From Lepus europaeus (lineage: Eukaryota > Chordata > Mammalia > Lagomorpha > Leporidae), in assembly GCF_033115175.1 (NCBI RefSeq), contig NC_084831.1:45478002-45542001 (forward strand): a stretch of DNA of 64,000 bases, read 5' to 3'. Positions within the stretch are counted from its first letter, which is position 1. Every line of letters begins with the position of its first letter. This document shows, piece by piece, positions 38,301 through 50,300 of this stretch. The notes below the pieces were generated by a model, which saw only the letters and a list, made by a program, of their open reading frames with translations, was not told the origin of the DNA and did not search any database. The translations under genes were made by a program, and so were the position numbers.

Positions 38301-41300
38301 ACCGGGACAGAATCCGGTACCCCGACCGGGACTAGAACCCGGTGTGCCGGCGCCGCAAGGTGGAGGATTAGCCTATTGAGCCATGGCGCTGGCCAACCCC
38401 AGTTGTAGTTCTAAAATAAGTACGGAAATCTTTGGTTGGATTCTTTTTTTTTTTTTTTTAATATTTATTTATTTATTTGAAAGGCAGAATTACAGAGACA
38501 GAGAGAGAAAGATCTTCCACCTGCTGGTTCACTTCCTAAATGGTCACAACAGTTGTAGCTGGGCCGGTCTGAAGCCAGGAGCCAAGGAGCTCCTTTTGGG
38601 TCTCCCACATGGGTGTCAGGGGCCCAAGTACTTGGGCCATCTTCCACTGCCTTCCCAGGCACATTCACAGGGACCCAGGATCATTCCAAGGAAGCTGGAT
38701 CAGAAGTGGAGCAGCCAAGATTAAAACCAGTGCTCATATGGGATGCTTGCATCAGAGGTGGTGGCTTTACCTACACCATAACACTGGCTCATTTGGTTGC
38801 ATTCTAATAAAGATAGCCTACTGAGATTTTTGCTAAAACTACAAATTAATTTCTGTATTGGCATCTTAGTTTTTATCTTTCTATCTCATAGTACAGTATA
38901 TTTTCCCCTCAGTAAAAATACATGTTATTTTTCATATGCATCTCTTGTTCAGCCAGCTTCCTTTCCTGGTCCCTGTCTCTTGCTGCTGTGCTCACTGCTG
39001 GAGATAGAGATGAATATGTCACAGCTGTTTCCTTCAAGGCTCACGGTGGTGAGCAAAAGAGGTGCAGGCCCAGGGTCCTGCATTGTGGCACAGTAAGTTA
39101 AGCCGCTGCCTGCGAAGCTGGCATCCCATATCAGAGCTCTGGCTCAAGTCTTGAATACTCCATTTCTGGTACAACTCCTGCTAATGTTCTTGGGAAAGCA
39201 ATGGAAGATGGGTCCCTGCCACCTACTCTGGAGTGGCCATCTGGGGAGGGAAACAGCAAATCAAGATAGATCTTTCTAATTGCCTTTCAAATATTTAAAT
39301 AGGGGCCAGTGCTATGGCGCAGCGGGTTAACGCCCTGACCTGAAGCGCCAGCATCCCCTATGGGTGCCAGTTCTAGTCCTGGCTGCTTCTCTTCCCATCC
39401 AGCTCTCTCGTATGGCCTGGGATAGCAGTAGAAGATGGCCCAAGTCCTTGGGCCCCTACACCCACGTGGGAGACCCAGAAGAAGCTCCTGGCTTCGTATT
39501 GGCACAGCTCTAGCTGTTGCGGCCATCTGGGGAGTGAACCAGCAGATGGAAGACCTCTCTCTCTGTCTCTGCCTCTCTCTCTAACTCTGTTTTTCAAATA
39601 AATAAAATGAATCTTTCAAAAAATATTTAAATAAAAATTTTAGAAAAAGAGATTGGGGCCAGTGTTGTGGTACAGTAGGTTAATCCTCTGCCTGTGGCAC
39701 CAGCATCCCATGTGGGCACCAGTTCTGGTCCCAGCTGCCTCTCTTCCAATCCAGCTCTCTGCTGTGGCCTGGGAAAGCAGTAGAAAATGGCCCAAGTGCA
39801 CCCATGTGGGAGACCTGGAAGAAGCCTCCTGGCTCCTGGCTTCGGATTGGCGCAGTTCCAGCTGTTGTGGCCATTTGGAGAGTGAACCAATGGAAGGAAG
39901 ACCTTTCTCTCTGACTCTCTTTCTCACTGTCTGTAACTCTACCTCTCAAATAAATAAATAAAATCTTAAAAAAAAAATAAAAAGATTAACTCATCAGATA
40001 ATTACAGCATACTATACTAATTATTCTGATAAGGTATTAAGAAACCTTAGAGTAGTGGTACCAACCAAGCTTAGGGTATTAAGGAAGACTTCCTGGAAGA
40101 GAGGGACTTCTGAATGAATTTTTTTTTTTTTTTTGACAGGCAGAGTTAGACAGACAGAGACAGAGAGAAAGGTCTTCCTTCTGTTGGTTCACCCCCAAAT
40201 GGCCGCTACGGCGGGTGCACTGCGGCTGGCGTGCTGCGCTGATCCGAAGCCAGGAGCCAGGTGCTTCTTCCTGGTCTCCCATACGGGTGCAGGGCCCAAG
40301 CACTTGGGCCATCCTCCACTGCCTTCCCATGCCACAGCAGAGAGCTGGGCTGGAAGAGGAGCAACTGGGACTAGAACCCGGTGTGCCGGCGCCGCAGGCA
40401 GAGGACTAGCCAAGTGAGCTGCAGCGCCGGTCCCCTGAATGAATCTTAAGGCTCATTGAAAATAAGCCAGATAGAGGGGAGAAAAACCAGGATGTTCGTT
40501 GGGGTGTGTGTTTAAAAGAAACAAGACAAAATATTCAAATACTTTAGGAGCTACAAGTAGCTGAGATGAGGCTGACCATGAGAGAGTGGAGGAAAGTGAA
40601 GCAGAAGGTAGGTGGGCGGGTGGCAGGTTGTGAAGGGACTTGTCTGAAAAGATAGCAGTTTGGATATGTGATTGAAGGAATTAAGCAGAGGAGTGAAATG
40701 GCCAAATGTGTGTTCTCAGAAAAAATGTCCCTAACAGAAAAACCATGGAAATTAAATAAAGGCCATTCTAGCTACAGTGTGGAAGGACAGGGGTGGAGCA
40801 ATTCCAGAGCTCTTGAGTAGTTAGGAAGTAGACAAGAAGTGTGTGTGCACATTCACACACCGCTCTTGTGGATGTTTTACTAAGTGGGGTGGTTTTTACT
40901 AGTTTGTTTAAACAGGACTTTCTCTTTTTGTATTCTGACTAGTTGCTGCTGACTTAAGAAAACTGTTGACTTTATCTGTCTTACATTCTTCCTTTTTTTT
41001 TTTTTTAAGTTTTAAATGTTTACTTGATTTCCTTGGCTTTTGTAGATATTTATTTTTAAGTACTTTTATATATCAATACTTTTGACCTTTCCTCTGTTTT
41101 TCCCATTATATTGTGAAAATCTCAAACATATACAAAAATAAAGTGAATAGTGCAACAACAAATCCTATATGTTTATCATCTAGATTCAGTGACTACTAAG
41201 TTTGGCCCCATTTGATTGTTTCCTTTTTTGTTTTTGTGTTGTTACTGAATTATTTTAAAGCAGAATCTTTTGCGTTCCAACTGCTCCACTTCTGATCCAG

Positions 41301-44300
41301 CTCTCTGCTATGGCCTGGGATAGCAGCAGAAGATGGCCCGGGTCCTTGGGCCCCTGTACTGGCATGGGAGACCCGGAAGAGGCTCCTGGCTCCTGGCTTC
41401 GAATCCGCACAGCTCTGGTTGTTGCAGCCATTTGGGGGATGAACCAGTGGACGGAGGACCTCCCCCCTCCCCTCCACTGCCTCTCCTTCTCTCTGTAACT
41501 CTGACTTTCAAGTAAATAGATAAATCTTTAAAAAAAAAAAAACCAGAATCTCAGACCTTTTGTCTTTCCAGCTCCACATGCTTCAGTAACTCTAAAAAAT
41601 GTGGATACCTGCTTTTGGAACCACAATGTCATTTTGCTTAACAAAATTACAATAATTGCTTAGTATAATTTTTTTAAATAATTATTTTTTTATATTTATT
41701 TATTTATTTTTATTTATTTATTTATTTTTTGACAGGCAGAGTGGACAGTGAGAGAGAGAGACAGAGAGAAATGTCTTCCTTTTGCCGTTGGTTCACCCTC
41801 CAATGGCCGCCGCGGTTGGCGCGCTGCGGCCGGCGCACCGCGCTGATCTGATGGCAGGAGCCAGGTGCTTCTCCTGGTCTCCCATGGGGTGCAGGGCCCA
41901 AGTACTTGGGCCATCCTCCACTGCACTCCCTGGCCACAGCAGAGAGCTGGCCTGGAAGAGGGGCATCCGGGACAGGACCGGTGCCCCGACTGGGACTAGA
42001 ACCCGGTGTGCCGGCGCCGCAAGGCGGAGGATTAGCCTAGTGAGCCGCGGCGCCGGCTAATTATTTTCTTTATTTGAAATGCAGAGTTACAGAGGGGGTT
42101 AGAGCCAGAGAGAGAGAGAGAGGTTTTTCCATTCTGCTGGTTCACACCCTAAATGACCACAACGGCCAGAACTGAGCTGATTCGAAGCCAGGAGCCTTTT
42201 CGGGGTCTCCCATGAGGGTGCAGGGGCCCAAGGACTTGGGCCATCTTCACTGCTTTCCCAGGCCACAGCAGAGAGCCGAATCAGAAGAGGAGCAGCTGGA
42301 ACATGAACCAGCACTCATTTGGGATGCCAGCGCTGCAGGCAGGGGCTTTAACTTGCTATACCATAGTGCTGGCCCCCTTAGTATAATTTAATATCTAGTA
42401 GATAGTCACATTCCTGTTTATTTCAAGATGTCTTTTAGCAGTTGATTTGTTCCAGTTGGTATTTGAATCACATGTCTTATTTGGTACTTTGGATTCAAAG
42501 GACATTTTTTTAAAAAAATATTTTATTTATTTTGAGAGGTAGAGTTACAGACAGAAAGGGAGAGACAGAGAGGTCTTGCATCTGCTGGTTCACTTGCCAA
42601 ATGGCTATAGTGGCTGGAGCTGAGCCCATCCGAAGCCAGGAGCCAGGAAGTTTCCTCTGGATCTCCCATGTGGATGCAGAGGCCCAACTACTTGGGTCAT
42701 CCAGCGTTGCTTTCCCAGGCCATAGCAGAGAGTTGGATCAGAAGAGGAGCAGCCAGAACTTGAAAACTGACACATGTATGGGATGCTGGTGCTACAGGTG
42801 GAGACTTTAGCCTACTACACCACAGCACCAGCCCCTCTAAGGACACTTTTAATCTATAACAGTTCTTAGCCCTAATCCCTTAAAAAAAAGCCACTGACTA
42901 TTGAAGAGACCATGTCTGTAGTCCTGTGGAATATCCCACGTTCTGAATTTATTTGTTCTATAATCTGTTTCTCTCATACTTCCTATAAGCTGAAAGTGAG
43001 CTCCGAATGACTAAATGGGTTGTGATTCATCCCTTGTTTGGGAAGAGGGTGCAAGACTGCTTCATAGGTAGTGCTATGAAGTACTTCCACTGCCCGAAGG
43101 GCCCGCTTTTTGGGAAGCTAGCATGGAGTAGTGGACTCAAGTGATGAAGCTTATCCTGCCCCCCATTTTACATTTCCCCATCAGCCTTTCATTGAATGTA
43201 ATAATTTCATCGACTGATGATTGTCTACTGAATGAATTATTTCTTCAGGAGACGCAAAAATCGTTTCTAATTTGTCAATCTTTCCCTACTTATTAGCTAA
43301 ATAAAGAACATTCTCTCAATGAGAACTGTCTGTTTCTTTTTGAAATACACTCAAAAAAGCAAGAAAAATGCATAATTAATTTTATTGTAATTTTTAGATT
43401 AAGGAATTGATGCCTTTGTTTTGTTTTTTTAAGGAATCTATTGATATGGGGTAGGCATTGTGGCAGAGTGGGTGAAGATGCTGCTGTATCCCTTATCAGA
43501 GTGCCTGGTTCAAGTCCTGCCTCCTCTTCTGATCCAATTTCCTGCTTATGTACATCCTGGGAGGCAGCTTGAGTGTTGAGTCCCTGCCACATGGGGTTCC
43601 TGGCTCCTGGATTTTGCCTGCCCAATTCCAGCTGTTGTGAACACTTCAGAGTAAACTAGTAGATGGAATATTGATCTCTCTTTCTCTCTGTATCTCACTC
43701 CTTGATATAAATGCAAATAATAAACAGTTAAAAAGAGAATCAATTGGTCATGCTTCTGTTTTATGACTTACCACATCCACTGGTCTGGTGGCTCTTCCCA
43801 GTGGTTATCTTGTTGTTTCAGCCTTTGTGAAATTAGTCTCATTTGCACAAGAACCTTGGATATGTGAGTGAGTTTCTTCTTTTTTTTAAATTATATTTTA
43901 TGTATAGATATTCCATACCGGTCTTCTTTTTCTTTAAGATTTATTTTATTTATTTGAAAGACAAAGTTAAAGAGATAGAGGTCTTCATCCACTGGTTCAT
44001 TCCCCAAACCACTGCAGTGATCGGAGCTGAGCTGATCCCCAAATGGCCCTGGTGGCTGGAGCTGAGGCAATCCAAAGCCAAGAGCCAGAAGCTTTTTCCA
44101 GGTCTTCTACATGGGTGCAGGGGCCCCAGCACTTGGGCCATCTTCCACTGCTCTCCCAGGCCGTTAGCAGAGAGCTGGATCAGAAGAGGAGCAGCCAGCA
44201 CTCAAACCCGCACCTATGTTGAATGCCGATGCTGCAGCTGGGGCTTTAAACCACTGCACCACAGCTCTGGACCCATGCATGCGTTTCTTAGAGCCGCACA

Positions 44301-47300
44301 TCAGTCTGTCTAGTCCTGTGCTTTTCAGATTACTACAGAAGAACCTTACCTCTAGTTTCTCTTTCCCTGTTCCAGGTCATACCGTGAACAAGATGCGCAA
44401 ACACTCAGATTCAGAGGTGGCTTGTCTTGCCGGAGAAGTGTATACTGAGTGGAAAACTTTCATTGAAAAACATTTGGATAGACCTGCTATTGAAGTTCGA
44501 AGTGATCCCAAAACTGAGTCCTTTAGGAAAAATGCCAAAAAATTACTGTCAGAAGCCTTGGAATTAAAGGTAATGTCCTGGTTAGAATATGATTGCTAGG
44601 TATCCTAGGATAAATGAGCCTTACGTTTTCATGATACTTTTATTTTGAGAAGCAAAGTGATAGAGATCGTCCATTTGGTTAATTTCCCAAATGGTTACAA
44701 CATCCAAGTCTGGGCCAAACTGAAGCCAGGAGCCATGAACTTCATCCTGGTCTCCTACATGAGAATCCGGGACCCAAGCACTTGGGCCATCTTCCCCTGC
44801 TTCCCAGGTGCACTAGCAGGAAGCTGGATCAGAAGCAAAGTGGCCAGAACTTGAACCTGTGCTCTGATATGGGATGCTGATGTCACAAGCTGTGGCTTAA
44901 CCCATTGCTCCACAACTCCAGTCCCTAGCTTTTGTAATCTTAATGCTGTGGATTTATTCAAACAGGATATTTTTTAAGCATTCTGAGAGACAGTGTCGTA
45001 GGAGTGCACATTTTAGAACTAGCAACACCTGAGTTGAAACCCTTTTAGTTTTGACGCCTTAAATCTATTTCTGGGACTTGATTTGTTTCTTTTTAAAATA
45101 CTTATATATTTCAAAGGCAGAGTTACAGAGAAAGAGGGAGAGATAGAGATCTTACATCTGCAGGTTCACTCCCAGGTGGAAATAAGGTTTGGGGCTGAAC
45201 CAGGCCAAAGCTGAGAGCTTAGAACTCCATTTGGGTCTCCCACATGGGTGACAGGGTCCCAAGGACTTGGGCCATCTTCTGCTGCTTTCCCAGACACATT
45301 ATCAGGGAGCTGGATCAGATATACAGCAGCCAGGACTTGAACCAGTACTCATATAGAATGCCGACATCACAGGCAGTGCCACGACACCAGCCCTGAGACT
45401 TGGTTTCCTTGTTTGGAAAATGAGATTATAATTCCTACCATGTGAGGTCATAGGAAGAATTAGCCATTTACACAAAGAAATGATGTATATGCCTGCTGGT
45501 TAGAGGATATTTCATGAATGTTGCTATTTTCCCATCAGAATTTCTTTCCTTTCCCATTCAAGTAAAAATTCTAGGGTAGACTACGTTTTGGAATATCAGT
45601 GGCAAAGTAAAACTGTAAAATTCTACTCCCCCATTTCTTTGACGACACCCACATCTTTAGTTCTTGGACATAAAATCATTCGGATAGACATATTTCCTAT
45701 CATCTTCATAACTAGCAGTTTGGATGTTATTAATGGTTTGAGGTATTCATGCTAGGAGAGGGATTTTTGTGCCTTAACAGTAATATTCATCGTCGTTGTC
45801 ATCAAACAACAGGTCTTGTAAGCTAATTAACATTCTGGAAAATCAGACATAAATATATTTTTTCCTGTTTCCAAGATATCCTAGGGTATTCTTATTAAAA
45901 TATTTTTAAGGAGTCATTTAATATTATTAACAAAAGAAGCAATTCAAAAATATGGCTTAAATGTTAGACCTGATACTACATTTTCTGAAAAGATATTTTA
46001 ATCTATCTCAACTATTTATACACACAAAAAAAGCAAACGGACCTTTTGTATATCATTTACTTTTGTTTACAAAAGAAATTTTTAGGTTTTTAAAATTTGA
46101 ATGTATAATAGAAAATGAGAAAAATATGAAGAGGAAAAGAAAATCACCATTGATCTTACCACCAAGACATAATCTTATTAACATTTTAGTGCATTTCCTT
46201 TTTTAGTAAATTATTATAGCTTTTTCAATGAATCTGGACAAGCTACAACTATCTGAGATTTACATAAAGCAAATTATATTCCAAATATTCTATAAGATGT
46301 TTTTATTGATTATTCAAATGGCATTGCAGAAAATTGACATAATTATTTATATTTGTGTTGTCTCCTTAATCTTGATCAATTTCGGTTAGTGTCATTTTGT
46401 ATATCTTTTCCTAATGTCTTTATTTTTTCATGTTTATAATTTTTAATGTCTATTTGACAGTTTGGTGAATTGATATGCTGTAAGTTTGTGTAACTTTTTT
46501 AAAGGGAGCTTTAAAATGAATATTAAACCTTTCAAAGAACAGCAAAATATGAAGTCAGAATATCACTTCAGCAAGATTTGCTATTTTAAATAAAGTTTAT
46601 TTTTATATGAACTAAAATTATTGTAGAAACATACAGTGTGGGTATATAATATGTAGTTAATGTGGTGGTAAATACCAGTTCCCTGTGGTATCTTTTTAAG
46701 TAAATGATAATAACGAAGCTATGCTTGCAAGGATTAATGAGCAGTTTGCCTGCTATATTAAACTCTATAATAATTATCCTTTTAGTTTATCCATTAATTA
46801 TCCTTTAAATGGCACATCAAGTGGTAAGCACTCAAGTGTTACAAAGCAAAGTTAAAAAAGTGATACATTCGTTAGTGCTTTCCAATGTAATTGGAAGAAA
46901 TATCAAGATTAAGCACAGCTGAATGGTTTTGTTCCCAAAGAGTAAATTTTAAAAATTAAAAATATGCATCTCACTGTCTTCCTTGGCCAAAAAAACACCA
47001 CAAAACCAATCTGTTTTTCTTGCACAAATGGCATTTGATAGTATTTTTGTTAGCTTGGTATGTCAAAGAATATAAATACAAACATTTTTACATAAAGTTA
47101 GTTCTAGCACCTATCATCATCTAAAGCATTTCCGTATTAGGATAAATCAGTGAACCACTTAATCCAGTATCTGGTCTTTGACAGTGTTGAGTACGTTCAA
47201 GTCAGACGTCAGATCTCCATAAATGTACTTTATTGGGCAGTAGTAAACCGTGGGCTAAGTTACCGACCCAGGTACTAAAACAGCCTTTCCAATCTGATTT

Positions 47301-50300
47301 GTTTTTGTTAGCATTTGTTTTTGCAAACACCAGATGTACTGATTGCATTTTTGTAGAGAAAGATGTTTCCATCTTTCTTGTTTCAGTTATAGCCTTTAAT
47401 AGTAAAAGCCACAGATGAAGAATATATACACAACTAAAGGTACATCTCTTCATTACCCTACAGAGCTTGCTTTCTAGATCCATGGATCATTTCCTTGTTC
47501 TTGGAATAATGGGATAGATGAATAAAAACTCCATCACTGAAACCTGGGCTCCATTCCCTTTTACTTTCTCCCTTCCAGATCTTCTTTGTTCCTCCCTGTC
47601 TTTTAGATCTTTCCTCGTATGAACGTCCCCTATGGTGTCATTCTCTTACTTCCCCTTCCTCATTATCCACTCTTCTTCCTACCTCCAACCTGTGATCATT
47701 TTCCTATTATGTCATTTAAAAAAATGAACCTGATTCTCAAAGTGAGCCTGTATCATTAAGAGTTAGGAAACACTGGCTGGTTGGCTCAGTTGGTTGTCAG
47801 ATGGTGCTAATGAGATCCAGGTCAGGGGTATGTCCCCATGTGGGACTTCTACTTTTTTCTTTGTTTAATGGCCTCAAACTGTACCCCCTGGCTTTGACCA
47901 GCTCTCTCATAAATGTATTCAAGTGGTCAAAAAGAAGTGTGGGCAGATATGTACAAATTCAATCATGCTACTGGAAAACCCACACAAAGTTTGCTTTCAG
48001 CAGCTATTCAACTCAACAAGTGTTTTGTAGGGATCTGCTGACTACCAGGGGAGAATACAAACAAATGAGTTGCGTTCTGTATTCTATTAAAGCCTACTAT
48101 GTTCTGGCTGAGAGCCTGTAAGGGACTAACTAAAATTAGTTAAATCAGAGACAGTGGCATTAGCAAGTGTATAGACACTCAAAATATGAAGTAGTTAAAT
48201 CGAATACAGGAATCTGGGTGGTTTCCATGCAAGAAATGGCAACTGGACTCACCTTGTAAGAGGGGTAGGATTCTGCTAACAAGAAAATACACATAAAATC
48301 AAAACATATAAAATAGGAATTTTATCTGCTACATATATGATGTTATTGAAAGAGCAGGAATGGAGAGAAATGCATGTATGGAGAAAGGACATTTATGTAA
48401 TAAATATTTATTGAGCACTTACTGTTTACCAGTACCTGTGGTAGACATAGGGGATTTATAAATGGATTCAATGTGGTGTGGGCCCTAGAGTCACAAGCAT
48501 TCCCCTGAAGAAGATAGACAAATAGTTACAAAACAGTGTGGGAAGTTCTGCAGTTAGGATAACCACATGAAGAACTCCTTCCCCTGCTTTTAAAGAGCTT
48601 ACCGATGGCAACCATCACTGCTTGATTATGGCACCATTTCCCACTAAATCAAAAATCCTTGAAGAAGCACAGCTCTAGGTGATCATGTTTTATGTTTTTC
48701 CCCCAGAGATGGCGGTTCATCCAAGATTGGACAACACACAGGCACAGGCAGATAAGGAAGGCAAATCACATTCTCTGTGTCTGAGAAGGAGGAACCAGGG
48801 AATACCAAGAAAACAGCTTGAAACAGAAGGGGTGTTGAAGGAATTTTGAGGAAGCAGAGCGGTTGGTTAGAGATGTGTACACTAGGGGGAGTGGCAGTTA
48901 GAACTGTTAGTAATACCCACAGAGAAGAGCCAAAGCATGTGAGAAAGAGACCAGGCAGATCAGGAGAAGCACAAAGAAAGGATCTGGGTCCCTCAGTAAA
49001 TCCCTAGGTTCCTTGCAACATTTCTGTTCCCATTTCCATTTACATAGTTATATCTCACAGAAAAAAAAATTTTTTTTCTCTAAGTCTTGGTGAGCCTCTG
49101 GTCCTTTCACCAAAGGGGTTTACCTGAGGTACCAGGTTAGGACACACTGGAAGGGACTCATCTGCTGAGTAGGTTTGGATTACCCAAAGGCAGTTATAAA
49201 TTAAGCATTCTTCACTTTGTGAGTGACTTAACACATGGCACATGAATCATTTTCCCTTGTGATTTGCATTTTAATGTCCCATATTTTTCTCCATTCTGAC
49301 TGCTCCTCCCTGAAGAAGAGGCATGCATGAGAATTGTCATGTGCCTGCTTCCTGTTTCCACCATGCTGCTGGTCCTGCACTTGTCACGCTGCCCCATGGT
49401 TCTCTGGACTGCCTATTTGTCTTTTATGTTAGGACATTTTATCAAATGTCAAGTGACCTTTTTTGGGGGGAGGCATGTTTTCTTTTTAAACTTTGCTTTC
49501 TATGTAGAAGTACAATACACGTATGGAACAGTACACAAAACAGAGATGAACAGCTTAGTGAATTCATCATGAAGCAAACACCCAGATCCTGTTCTGTCTC
49601 CAGGTCTGTGGTTAAACATTGCCTCCTGGAGCCAGGCGCTGCCCTTGTGAGTTGGGCGGCTTTGCTGTAGCTGCTCGCCAGCATTCGCACCTCTCTTTTT
49701 TCCTGGCACTTGCTCAGCGCCGTTACAGTCCCTGCTTCCATCTCTGTCTCCTACCCACCACCCACCCCGGGGACCCAAAGGCCAGGCCTTCCTTGGTCAC
49801 TGCTTGTTCCTTGGCCTAAGCGCAGAGCTTGGCACAAAGCAAGTGCTAGACAAATACCTGAATGAGTGGCTGAGGTCAGGAGGAAGGAATGGAAGAAAAA
49901 AGAAATGAGAGAGAACTTTTCAGGAAGTTACTACCAACAGAGACAAATGCAGTACATAGACCATATCGTGGTTTCGGAGAATGATGAGGAAGCTCAGGTC
50001 ATCGTGGCAGTCTGGAGAACTATCCGTCCTTTGTGCTGGGGTGTTTTTATTAGGCTGTTTGCCTATGTTTTGACACACAGGCAGAGTGTGGTTCCTAGGG
50101 AAAAGTATACCTTGCCAACGGAACATGTGCTGGTGATGGGTGGTGCAGCACCCAGCTTGGAGTGCTTAAGCTGGGCCATGGTCAGCACTGGGGAGGGGGA
50201 GAGTGGGGATGGGCCTAGAGAGGAAGGTAGGTTTGGGATGCCCTGACAAGTAGCCTGGCCTGGCCACAGCATATGAGCAAAATCCCAGACCTGGCTTTGC

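Larger units (their letters stand above)
41110..43330. mobile_element. Old L1M-type LINE 3' region, broken into four pieces by SINEs
   Basis: Pieces in order: 41110-41272 (CTCAAACATATACAAAAATA), 41542-41669 (GTAACTCTAAAAAATGTGG, then AACAAAATTACAATAATTGC), 42376-42504 (AGATGTCTTTTAGCAGTTG) and 42836-43330 (TAATCTATAACAGTTCTTAG, TTCATAGGTAGTGCTATG, CCATTTTACATTTCCCC). The order matches a widespread old L1 consensus as I recall it. Orientation and exact subfamily are not asserted. Confidence 0.6.
19020..44375 (+). other. TCEANC2: TCEANC2 intron 3 (25.4 kb)
   Basis: Donor GTATGT at 19020; acceptor TTTCCCTGTTCCAG ending at 44375. It is the largest intron and nearly saturated with repeats of several ages. 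Confidence 0.93.

Noticed and set aside
47202..47483. 93-codon minus-strand frame in intron 4 as a possible retrogene
   Set aside because: There is no recognisable family, no A tail or direct repeats identified, and the flanks are equally AT-rich. It is kept only as part of the SINE-free block.
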